In this document: positions 57,601-62,754 of the stretch, one piece after another | How positions within the stretch are numbered: position 1 is the stretch's first letter | Layout: each line of letters starts with the position of its first letter | Assembly (NCBI RefSeq): GCF_003402415.2 | Contig: NZ_AP036014.1 | Span: forward strand, 124,001-188,000 | Source: Cupidesulfovibrio sp000226255 | Lineage (GTDB): Bacteria > Desulfobacterota > Desulfovibrionia > Desulfovibrionales > Desulfovibrionaceae | Direction: 5' to 3' | DNA length: 64,000 bases | Translations under genes and position numbers: made by a program | Notes under the pieces: generated by a model | The model's input: only the letters and a program-made list of their open reading frames with translations | What the model was told of the DNA's origin: nothing | The model's database searches: none

Positions 57601-60600
57601 ACCCGTGCCTTCGCCCGCGAGGGGGCGCATCCGCGCGGCAAGATTCCCATCGGCTCGGTGAAGGGAAACCTGGGCCACCTGGACGCCGCCGCCGGGGCAG
57701 TGGGGCTGGCCAAGGCCGTGTTGTGCCTGAAAAAGGGCCTCGTGCCGCCGCAGCCGCACTTTACCCGGCCCAACCCGCACATCGACTTCGACGCCGCGCC
57801 CGTGCGCGTGGCGCAAACGCTGGAGCCGCTGCCCGAGGCGCACCGGCCGTGGCGGTGCGGGGTGAGTTCCTTCGGTCTCAGCGGGGTGAACACCCACGTC
57901 ATTTTGAGCGAGCCCTGGCCGAACAAGCCCAGGCTGGCCGAACACGATGGGACCGGGCACGAGCGCGGGGCCGTGCCGCGGGATGGCGACGGCGCATGGT
58001 GCTGCGCGCCGCTTTCCGCCCAGAGCGAGGCCGACCTGCTGGCATACCGCCGCGCGGTGCGGGACGCGGTGGCCCGCAACCCCCACTGGCCCCTGCACGC
58101 CATTGCCGCCACGCTGGCGGCCGGGCGCGACCATCTGGACGTGCGGGCCGTGGTGGTGGCGCGCACCCGGCAGGAGCTGCTGGATGCGCTGGATGGCGGC
58201 ATCACGCCGGTCACCTGCCACGCACGGCAGGCGGTGGGCGCCGCCGCAGCAGCGGCCGGGGCCGCGCCCACCGTCCATGCCACGCGTGAGGCGGCCGACG
58301 AGGCCGCGCGGGCGTTCCTGGCCGGGCAGCGGCTGGCATGGCCTGCCGATCGCCCCCTGCACCGGGTGCACCTGCCCGCCACGCCGTTCACGCGCGTACC
58401 GCTGTGGCCCCGGTTCGCCTCGGCATTCCTGTCCGGCCCCGTGCAGACGCCCACGGGCAGCGCCTTTGCCCTGTCGCTGGACCGGCCAGATTTCTGGCCC
58501 GTGGCGGAACATTGCCTGAACGGCGTGCCCACGCTGGTGGGCATGGGCATGCTGGACATCATTGCCAAGGCCGTCGAACGGGGCAAGGCCATTGATCGAG
58601 GCCAGTCCGTGGACCGTCTGCCGCTATGCATCGAAAGCCTGCGCTGGCGCAGCCCGGTGACCATGGCCGACGGCAGCCGGGCCACGCTGGTCGTGGAGCG
58701 GCGCGACCACGGGCACTCGGTGGAACTGCACCACCTGCGCGACGGGGCCTGGAGCGTGGCGGCAAGCGCCACCGTGGGCGATGCAGAGCCCGTGCGGCCC
58801 GCCGCGCCCCCCGCTGCGCTGGACATGGCGGCCCTGCGCGCGGGCCTGCGTCCCTTCGAGGCGCGGGGCGCACAGACGCTGGTCAGCATCAGCGGGCGCT
58901 GGCTGTGCCGCGAGGCGCTGTGGATTTCGGACGGGGGCGACCGGCTGCTGGCGCAACTGGCCCTGCCAGACGCATACCGGCACGACCTGCATACCTTCCG
59001 CTGGCACCCGGCCATGGTCGACGTGGCCGCCAGCCTGGCCCTGCACGGCGTTTCCGGCTTCGTCCCGGCCAGATGCGGCGCGGTGCGGCTGTACCGGCCG
59101 CTGCCCGCCAGGGCATTCGCCCATGTGGGCATCACCGAACGGCAGCCGGGCATGATCACGGCGCGGTGCACGGTGGCCGACCTTTCCGGCAACGTGGTGC
59201 TGGAGATGGACGACCTAGTGTTCCTGGCGCTGGCGCAGGCCCGGCCGGAACGGGACGAGCCGGACGCACGGCCGGAGCCGGAACTGTATTCCGTGGAATG
59301 GACAAGGGCCGACCTGCCCCCCGTCGCGGCAGCGTCGCCCACGGACGATGGCGGGCTCATGCTGCTGGGCGGGGGCGATGGCGAACTTTGCGAGGCCCTG
59401 GCTACGCGCGCCTGCCTGCGGCGGGAACTGCCCGCGCGGCCTGAAGAACGGCAGGCCCTGGCCGGGGAGATACTGGACCGGGGCATTGACCACATCGTCT
59501 ACTTGCCTGCGGCGGACGACGATCACTGGGCCTTCTGCAGCCAGCTACAGGAACTGTGCCGGGCCCGGCTGCGGGCTCCCCTGCGCGTCACCGTGGTGGG
59601 CGGGGGGGGGCTGCCGCAATCCGGGGGCGCGCCCGAACACGCCTTGCTGCTGGGGCCGCTGCTGTGCCTGCATCAGGAAGAACCGCGCATTTCCTGCGCC
59701 CATGTGGATCTGACATCGGCTGCCCCCGAGCCGGTGCGCGCGTTCATGGACAGCCTTGGCCGCATCGACGGGCCGTACCGCATCGACGGCGACGGGAACG
59801 TCCGGGTGCGGCGGCTGAACGCATTGGGCGCGACTGGCCCGACTGGCGAGACTGGCACGTCTGGGGCACAGGGCGCGGCATTCCCCGCCCTTGCGCCCGA
59901 TGGGTGCGTGGTGATCTCCGGCGGCCTTGGCGGCATGGGCCTGACCCTGGCGCGGCAACTGCACGCCGCCACCGGCGTCCGCGTGGCCCTGCTGCACCGC
60001 AGGGGCGAAGTCCCGGCGGACATGCCCTTCGCCGCCTACCGCTGCGACGTCACGGACTCCGGGCAGGTGGCGGCCGCATTCGCCGCCATCCGGCGCGAGG
60101 TCGGCCCCGTGCAGGGGGTCATCCATGCCGCCGGGGTGGCGGGCGACGGCTACCTGCTGTCCAAGGGCCGGGAAGCCTACGAGGCGGTGCTGGCCCCCAA
60201 GGTTGCCGGAACGTGGAACCTGCACCGCGAGACCCTTGGCGACGACCTGCGCTTCTTCGTGCTGGCCTCGTCCCGCACCTCCCTCACGGGCGCGCCGGGG
60301 CAGTGCGACTACACGGCGGCCAACGCCTTCCTGAACGCCTTCGCGCGGTATCGCAAGGGCTTGGGGCTGCCTGCCCTGGCCATCTGCTGGAACACCTGGG
60401 CGGACGTGGGCATGGCCGCGCGCCACGGGGCGGACCGGGGCGCGTTCACCCTGGCCCCGGAACAGGCATTGGGCGTGCTTACTGGGGCGCTGGCCAGCGG
60501 TTCGGACCTCGTGGTGGTGGCCATGCCCGGCGAGGGCGCGGCCGACCATCCCCTGGCCACCCTTGTCGGGGTCGCCCCCGCATCGGGCCCGGCAGCGGAA

Positions 60601-62754
60601 CCGCAGCCCGCGTCCGGCGCACCGGATATGGCCGCAGCGCCGGATGGGGAGCAGGAAGCGCAACTGCTTGAAATATTTCGCGACTGCCTTGGCTACGACG
60701 CGGAACTGACCCGTGAGGACGACTTCTTCGACCTGGGCGGTGATTCCATTGCCGCAACGCGCATCGTCAGCCGCATGGACCAGGCGCTGGGCATCAAGGC
60801 CAGCGTGGTGGACCTGCTGGAAAGCGACAGCCTGGGCGACTTCGTGGACAAGGTGTTGGCCGAGCGCAGGCGGGCCGCCCCGGCGGCGCGGGGCCTGCAG
60901 CCCGCCCCGGCGCGCGAAGCCTACCCCGTGGGCCGCGAGCAGTTGGCCATCCTGTACGCGGACATGCTGAGCGAAGGTCACCTCGGCTTCAACCTTCCGG
61001 CCTTCCTGAAGCTGCCGCGCGACCTGGACAGGCGGCGGCTGGAAGCGGCCATCGGCGCGCTGGTGCAGCGCCACGAGGTGCTGCGGACCTCGTTCCGCGA
61101 CTTCGAGGCCGAGCACCCCAACATGGTCATCCACCCCTACACGGGCTTCACCCTGGAAGAAACGCGCCTGCCGGACCTGGCGCACAAGGATGCCCTGATC
61201 ACCCCCTTCGACCTGAAGAAGGAGGGCGGTTTCCGGGTTCGCCTGCTGACGCTGGACGACGGCGAACACGTCCTGTTCTACGACGTCCACCATGCCCTCG
61301 CCGACGGCAGGACCATATCCCTGCTCAACGCGGAGCTCTACCGCCTGTATCACGGGCTGCCGCTGGAGCCGGTGAGCGCCCAGCAGAAGGATTTCGCGTG
61401 GCGCCAGTTCACGCAGTCCAATGCGCAGGACAAGGCCTACTGGCTGGCGCTGTACCGCGACGGCCTGCCGAAGCTCGACCTGCCCGCCGCGTACCCGCGC
61501 CCCCCGGTGCAGACCAACCGGGGCGGCATGTACGAGTTCGAGTTGCCCGGGGAACTGGTGGCGGGCATCCGCGACCTGGCCCGGCGCGAGGGCGCGACCA
61601 ACTACCACGTGGTGCTCACGGCGTGGAGCCTGCTGGTCCACGCCCGCACGGGCGACGACGACTTCGTCATCGCCATATCCGTGGACAGCCGCGACGAGCA
61701 CCTGAACACGGCGGGCATGCTGGCCTCGCTGCTGCCCCTGCGGCTGCGCGTGGACGGCGCAAAGCCGCTGGGCGCGCTGCTGCGGGATACCCGCACGGCC
61801 AGCAACGAGGCGCTGCGCCATCGCGGCTACATCCTGGGCAACCTGCTGGCCGACCTGAAGCCGCCGGTGTGCCTGGACCGGTCGCCGCTGTCGGAAGTGA
61901 TCCTGTCGTACATGAACTTCGAGTTCGCGGCGGAGGGCGTCCAGATGTTCGAACCGATGCGGTTCAGCAAGCACGCCAGCAAGACCGATCTTTCCATCTT
62001 CGCCAGCGACACGGGCAGCGCCATCGGCTTCGCGCTGGAATACTACGCGGACCTGTTCAGCCACGACGACGTCGTGCGCATGGGGAAAGACCTCACGCGG
62101 ATACTGGAGTTGATGACCACTGGCCCGGCGGACGAGCCCGTGCGGTTCACCCATGCGCCGCCAGCGCGTCCCGTTCCCGGCCCCGCTCCCGGTCCCGCTT
62201 CCGATTTGGCGCCGTGCGCCCTCGCTTCGGTGGTGCGCGAACTGGGCGGGGAACTGCGCGAGGGCATCCGCGGGCTTGCCGCGCGCATGGGCGCTTCCGC
62301 CGCCTCGGTCATGCTGGCCACCTTCGCGGTGCTGCTCGGCCGGGTGACCGCGCGGCAGGAGTTCGTGGTGGACGTGGCGTCATGCGGCCCGGTGCGGTTC
62401 CTTCTCGACGAAGAGACGGAGTTCGGCGACCTGCTTGCCCATACCCACGCGCAACTCCTGGGCAACGGGCAGGAGGCGCGGGTTGCGCCCGACGATGGCG
62501 AACCGGGCCGGGCTTCCGGCAGTTCGTTCCCGCGCGTGGCGTTCCTGTGGGACGGGGATGAGGCCGGGGCGTCGCTGGCGCCCGGCCATGGCGGAAACCC
62601 AGGCGAACATGATCTGGTGTGCCGCGTGCGGGATGACGGCGGCACCATCACCGTGCGGCTCGACCACGACGCCCAGTCCCTCGCTGCCGAAACGGCCGGG
62701 AACTGGCTGGAATATTACGTGCTCTTTCTGGATGGGGCAGCCAAGGGAAATTGA
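45697..62754 (+). CDS. hybrid nonribosomal peptide synthetase / trans-AT polyketide synthase, 5685 residues
   Basis: ATG at 45697 with AGAGAGG six bases upstream. Domain order (residues of key motifs): C1 (SHLVLDG 149-155), A1 (core from about 599; specificity D646), T1 (Ser983); C2 (HHIAGDG 1158), T2 (Ser1491), E (HHLVLD 1683); C3 (HHLLMDG 2144), T3 (Ser2525); C4 (HHIVFDG 2711), A2 (D3244), T4 (Ser3594); KS (Cys3820, His3953, His3994), DH (His4272, Asp4442), KR (Tyr4872), T5 (Ser5017); C5 (HHALADG 5198), then a C-terminal half C domain. Two A domains and no AT serve five carriers. There is no terminal thioesterase. The next gene overlaps by three bases and begins with an A domain. Module details are in separate entries. 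Product unknown to me; a peptide-ketide containing an aromatic residue and serine is predicted. Confidence 0.97.
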   Translation: MKDAMMDDGLQEIVPLTGCQKELWLACRTSLSEYAEVSIRGSFPIANAVCPDRLREAIRIVLRHTPLPGATLCADGDEPCFIVGAATDVPDRGDDIDFRFLDLRDAANPEQAAKQYAAAFFEEHVDNPLMRYALLRTGESESLYLVKSSHLVLDGLAFFYHTAFVADVYTELAQGRTPGPYERCSCLEEYRADAGHAASSRFAKDMAFWEEHLERLPEKRIFRALPGRPDVLGNTRYKKYLLAQDASRQAGELQARYGVSPAGLFTALHALVLSYMCDEKDIVVQTPLAFGERKAFRKRQGAHICMPPTLLDMRQHETFASLLADVGAQSAAFFRRARTPFQLAVRNLGHKNLAYIADTFINYLPNAPEGSPDFHIREAVQHHSVHEPVLFGALVMEECHTRRLSLTVRSCRNHFSERDVDRYVRRVEYLVRQLASGADLPQLDYLLEEEAGELRAWQRGDERHYPVRSMPGLFDEKAEAFAGRDAVRDEHGAVLSYAELRENSLRCAAWLAGQGVGRGDVVAVLARRALLLPEIILGIQRCGAVYLPVDPKSPADRIAYIVADAGAVLTLDVNDAAYAGAPPVAPPLGPDPGDGAYLIYTSGSTGRPKGVLAPHGGFVNMIQGQIEVFGVGPEDRVLQFAPPVFDASLSEMFMALHAGACLYPVSDAYRNAPWDLKGYMADNGVTVTTFPPSYLRLFDGEPFPGLGVLITAGEPPVAADALHYAGALRYFNAYGPTETCVCASMKRVAPDEALPISSGRPIPNGVVCILDSSGRPRPAGMVGELWVGGASVALGYHGNPELTGQRFRPLPGSTPDKDGSRAYATGDLALWSETGEILLVGRADDQVKVRGNRVELGEVAFLLERCEGVRQAQVLAVKDGNGQTELAAFMMLRPDATQEAVARWSRANLPPYMVPTLWHVLDAMPVTRTGKVDRTALRRMAEAPVQAPRRERPVDERLLDACQRTMGGTYDPEANFFDQGGNSLKGMLLLQEIRKVFGVDLAFRDFVACETLFDVEAMLRQRGEQAAPPPSATVPLSRAQYRIWAYQQANQGTVDYNMPLLLEVGGENARAFTDALRRALGDQELLCCTIGGDIDAPHLARGGEGAIPVREEAFADEAAATAFLDGQIHAPFDLRREPPVRMAVARLGDRLRVLVVVHHIAGDGETLDIVLRNALEYLRGGQPEKGALAVQARFCHREAEYLRSDACRDDAAYWRAMLTPPVPPVSTSAARIGAMTDMALPPALAEGLDRLARRSGTTELTCFVPLLARFLCRACDRPEMLVAVPVGLRETQEEFRTAGFFVNTVPLRFAPSPAANMAEDARATARQLREAVAHGRYCDIPAMPDFLATHIHAEPCQGPGLALRRLPLQLRASKLAGSFTLVTGEDSRIILEHDAGFIHDGAALLAALLRDMASALGDGGMADAGGATIFSLAARSCDVEPHAGLPDAMVTTVAGGSAPSGPREALAQAWAAILHAEAVDAADFFRAGGDSIKAIQITGLLHRSGVTVLSAPDFLRTPKFADLCALLDRADCGQPDAGDAAAASASGVIAHPPLEAGQMAPLLPIQQALLRDHPDHWTAFHMLLPLELDPSIAPETVQAWLETLPGRFEALRLAFSPRGAEALAEPRPVTLRRCDMPHGTSRVDALRHLVREVTAGLDPQTGHTLGAGLADCDGARLLALVGHHLVLDAVSLDILLRDLRAFVSGASVSRMVEGCGLAARSAAMERLVAEGTFPSAEDREFWAGVCRTPAAPLNALRTHGIANGADDVPGAGGQDIASERVTARAGLRGFRAGHTRSVPADLLAALAVALHWQGQHSTVFVTLESHGRDSVAPGCDLSRSLGWFTAVCPLPLTPAASGAQARRHLLPWLRDAFTPRGCNAYGYLRRADPQRFGYAAQIGFNYLGAVGDAGEGGIVPLPSLAAPGEIPGLLHPRYRPDAPLDLSASFDASGELHLLAWFSPHLLAPEWVAGLLECWAAALRTLPAYSPPVDDETRAAILADCRCTEADVERIERPDPSHEPMLYQHLAPGDGVYTQQVEFHFGGELDEFRLMAAWDRVVDRHESLRSLFPMPHHGEFFRVALRRARTGAEYHCLSHLPPDAAGAEAKALVRQRRGRAFDLARGPLLHAQFFRLDARTLVMSWCFHHLLMDGWCIGVLLRELFATCRSLSGRPTPPLPAPFALAEYERWQADFDMEAAREYWAALLDGYGPLAGVAPASSGPSVVSSPDGEPETLELALDVPLGDALRQAAASHAVTLSALTQALWAVVLGVRNGHRRDVVFGVVTSGRPAEVDGMDRAVGLFIRTLPLRARWNEADGFASLLADLREQGLGQMRHGYLPLAAMGRNLLDHLMVFENYPADAPFGGADVQLLDVRGYEKIPYPLGITVIPGAELRFRFLYDPAVLARSDVENLRDRLHAALRAVGGDRDVSCRTLEAVVAAVPASDVASSDGASSGVAVPADAGLADAERASSAPAPQGLTRGMAAAPSRPHTDEGLEETVRSVYAEVLGRGVVTPDEDFFALGGHSLSAMQVMALLGRRLGVKVGIDDILSHSSPRQLAARIRDLSHGEAPSIGPNEARAAARIPRVDTEGVHPLSPAQQRIWFLQRLHEDGRIYQIPFAARLPGDVDADALQQALLLLEGRHDALRLRVSAHAPEQRLAPLGGLKLELRDGPCTEQDLELAPMDFGFDAPLARVTLFREGASGCVMLLSVHHIVFDGWSAEILLRELNEAYAAVLRGDRPAWPPQETDYLSHVAWEREREPAGLAALKDALLPLPERLRLPLDFPRPAVQGLAGGVEVFRLDTARGRALKARARDAGTTLFPVLLALVGTFLHRHTGQDDLIVGCPAANRELGHTQGMIGLFVNTLAIRMPLRPDGSFDELVGAVDAAFRRALAAQSYPFEKLVDALGVERDTSRNPLFDVFVALEDATWHDYGQEPLRMRSLPLPHRHSKFDLSFYFREMEPDAYEVHLEFRTDLFTPATARNLCERLSTLLDAVLRGDGASGGSFVGVPLHALDLMPERELRQLQRFNDTAEVFDIERDADSLFREQLARTPGHAAIIAPNGQVCNYAEFDARIAATAAWLAGQGVSPGDHACVCLERSLDMMVSIFAVLRLGAVYVPVAPGLPAARLRAMLEDLGAPVVICDPRFASAFDGCGGRVLVPDTLAPDAYTPVPRGLPPAGPAGRGGVAPDSVAYVIFTSGSTGRPKGVQVEHRSLCNRLLWMQSRFPIGPDDVVLQKTTVSFDVSVWELFWWSWCGAGLALLEPEGEKDPARIVEAIHARKVTVLHFVPSMLRAFLDYLEAFPGETSRISTLRYVFTSGEALPRDLVARFNALLRAQLHNLYGPTEATIDVSWYPCAQTPPHGVPIGRPVSNTGLHVLDARMRPVPPGVAGEIWISGVQVARGYANRPDLTERAFVADPSFSGGRMYRTGDLGRWLPDGNMEYLGRNDDQVKIRGHRIELGEVEAALARCPGVAQAVARTCRIGGYDALEAFLLPRAGAELTFRDIRSALAASLPEYMCPSRFHVVDDIPLTPSGKADRGRLAGAPLLPAARAVGNASEVPLLDEVRALWRQTMPEVDVRDPDIGFFGAGGNSLLLVRLHGLLDQRWPGVFTLAGLFSESTIRAQAAYIAQTRSAVRPRSAKAAPDAPVAIIGMAVRLGDHADTERFWQDLASGADLNVPLPEARRREVRQVFEAVGFPFDEARLREAAYLSDVSSFDHKRFGLAPGDAALLDPRQRVFLETAMQALDDAGYGGSALEGRNVGAFVGASPYRLFQDAVSRSFPDQAEQIYLLNVPSNVVARLSYLKDWNGPAATVDTACSSVLKAVHDACHSLRAGESCVALAGGVHLIDLPVKADRTFTIEAASGRTRTFDAEADGVGAGEGAAVFVLKLLDDALRDHDAIHAVIAGSAVNQDGRSSSMAAPNPGAQAEVITLAARNASVELEDISLFEAHGTATVLGDPVEIEGLTRAFAREGAHPRGKIPIGSVKGNLGHLDAAAGAVGLAKAVLCLKKGLVPPQPHFTRPNPHIDFDAAPVRVAQTLEPLPEAHRPWRCGVSSFGLSGVNTHVILSEPWPNKPRLAEHDGTGHERGAVPRDGDGAWCCAPLSAQSEADLLAYRRAVRDAVARNPHWPLHAIAATLAAGRDHLDVRAVVVARTRQELLDALDGGITPVTCHARQAVGAAAAAAGAAPTVHATREAADEAARAFLAGQRLAWPADRPLHRVHLPATPFTRVPLWPRFASAFLSGPVQTPTGSAFALSLDRPDFWPVAEHCLNGVPTLVGMGMLDIIAKAVERGKAIDRGQSVDRLPLCIESLRWRSPVTMADGSRATLVVERRDHGHSVELHHLRDGAWSVAASATVGDAEPVRPAAPPAALDMAALRAGLRPFEARGAQTLVSISGRWLCREALWISDGGDRLLAQLALPDAYRHDLHTFRWHPAMVDVAASLALHGVSGFVPARCGAVRLYRPLPARAFAHVGITERQPGMITARCTVADLSGNVVLEMDDLVFLALAQARPERDEPDARPEPELYSVEWTRADLPPVAAASPTDDGGLMLLGGGDGELCEALATRACLRRELPARPEERQALAGEILDRGIDHIVYLPAADDDHWAFCSQLQELCRARLRAPLRVTVVGGGGLPQSGGAPEHALLLGPLLCLHQEEPRISCAHVDLTSAAPEPVRAFMDSLGRIDGPYRIDGDGNVRVRRLNALGATGPTGETGTSGAQGAAFPALAPDGCVVISGGLGGMGLTLARQLHAATGVRVALLHRRGEVPADMPFAAYRCDVTDSGQVAAAFAAIRREVGPVQGVIHAAGVAGDGYLLSKGREAYEAVLAPKVAGTWNLHRETLGDDLRFFVLASSRTSLTGAPGQCDYTAANAFLNAFARYRKGLGLPALAICWNTWADVGMAARHGADRGAFTLAPEQALGVLTGALASGSDLVVVAMPGEGAADHPLATLVGVAPASGPAAEPQPASGAPDMAAAPDGEQEAQLLEIFRDCLGYDAELTREDDFFDLGGDSIAATRIVSRMDQALGIKASVVDLLESDSLGDFVDKVLAERRRAAPAARGLQPAPAREAYPVGREQLAILYADMLSEGHLGFNLPAFLKLPRDLDRRRLEAAIGALVQRHEVLRTSFRDFEAEHPNMVIHPYTGFTLEETRLPDLAHKDALITPFDLKKEGGFRVRLLTLDDGEHVLFYDVHHALADGRTISLLNAELYRLYHGLPLEPVSAQQKDFAWRQFTQSNAQDKAYWLALYRDGLPKLDLPAAYPRPPVQTNRGGMYEFELPGELVAGIRDLARREGATNYHVVLTAWSLLVHARTGDDDFVIAISVDSRDEHLNTAGMLASLLPLRLRVDGAKPLGALLRDTRTASNEALRHRGYILGNLLADLKPPVCLDRSPLSEVILSYMNFEFAAEGVQMFEPMRFSKHASKTDLSIFASDTGSAIGFALEYYADLFSHDDVVRMGKDLTRILELMTTGPADEPVRFTHAPPARPVPGPAPGPASDLAPCALASVVRELGGELREGIRGLAARMGASAASVMLATFAVLLGRVTARQEFVVDVASCGPVRFLLDEETEFGDLLAHTHAQLLGNGQEARVAPDDGEPGRASGSSFPRVAFLWDGDEAGASLAPGHGGNPGEHDLVCRVRDDGGTITVRLDHDAQSLAAETAGNWLEYYVLFLDGAAKGN
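45724..48780 (+). other. module 1: C1-A1-T1, predicted Tyr/Phe
   Basis: The line opens with a full C domain (His motif SHLVLDG, first His lost as often seen). It therefore either N-acylates the first amino acid (lipo-initiation) or accepts a chain from another protein. A1 has intact core motifs (IYTSGSTGRPKG, NAYGPTE, TGDLALWSETGE, MPVTRTGKVDR). By alignment to the gramicidin synthetase A domain I read the ten-letter code D-A-S-T-I-A-A-V-C-K, one conservative change from a published Tyr code and close to the Phe code. T1 carries DQGGNSLKG. Confidence 0.8.
48796..51660 (+). other. module 2: C2-T2-E, no adenylation domain
   Basis: C2 (HHIAGDG) runs through its end and is followed after about 25 residues by a carrier (FRAGGDSIKA). 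There is no space for an A domain and no remnant of one. The epimerisation domain has HHLVLDAVSL, ESHGRD, LGWFTAVCPL and FNYLGAVG, so it should be active and invert the newly added residue. T2 must be loaded by an A domain elsewhere: A1, A2, the interrupted A domain of the next gene, or a free-standing one outside the window. Confidence 0.85.
51700..53400 (+). other. module 3: C3-T3, no adenylation domain
   Basis: C3 follows E directly and has HHLLMDGW, so it should be a D-donor-type condensation domain. An 80-residue Ala/Ser/Asp-rich linker leads to T3 (ALGGHSLSAM). Again no A domain is present. Two adjacent A-less modules suggest a dedicated trans-loading system rather than loss of a single domain. 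Confidence 0.85.
53450..56620 (+). other. module 4: C4-A2-T4, predicted serine
   Basis: C4 has SVHHIVFDGW. A2 has FTSGSTGRPKG, NLYGPTEATID, TGDLGRWLPDGN and IPLTPSGKADR. I read its specificity code as D-V-W-H-F-S-L-I-D-K, almost the EntF-type serine code. T4 has FGAGGNSLLLV. The T4-bound intermediate is handed to the ketosynthase that follows directly. Confidence 0.88.
56638..60890 (+). other. module 5: KS-DH-KR-carrier, AT-less polyketide module
   Basis: KS is complete (VDTACSS Cys3820, EAHGTAT His3953, KGNLGHLDAAAG His3994). After it, about 180 residues of linker (57911-58460) carry no GHSxG acyltransferase motif, so the extender must come from a trans-acting AT. The DH domain has His4272 in EHCLNGVPTLVG, where the usual Pro of HxxxGxxxxP is Val, and Asp4442 in HPAMVDVAASL; activity is uncertain. 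KR has SGGLGGMGLTLA and the catalytic Ser/Tyr in LASSRTSLTGAPGQCDYTAA (split over Ser4857 region and Tyr4872). The carrier has DLGGDSIAAT. Without ER, an alkene or hydroxyl is expected. Confidence 0.85.
60910..62751 (+). other. C5 plus a C-terminal half condensation-like domain
   Basis: C5 has DVHHALADGRTI and should be active, taking the ketide from T5 to the amino acid loaded by the next protein. After a Pro-rich linker (62160-62205) about 180 residues resemble only the second half of a C domain (helix GIRGLAARMGASAASVMLATFAVLL, then EFVVDVASCG, then a final beta strand region). No His motif is present. It could be a docking structure for the next protein or the remnant of a deleted module. 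Confidence 0.75.
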
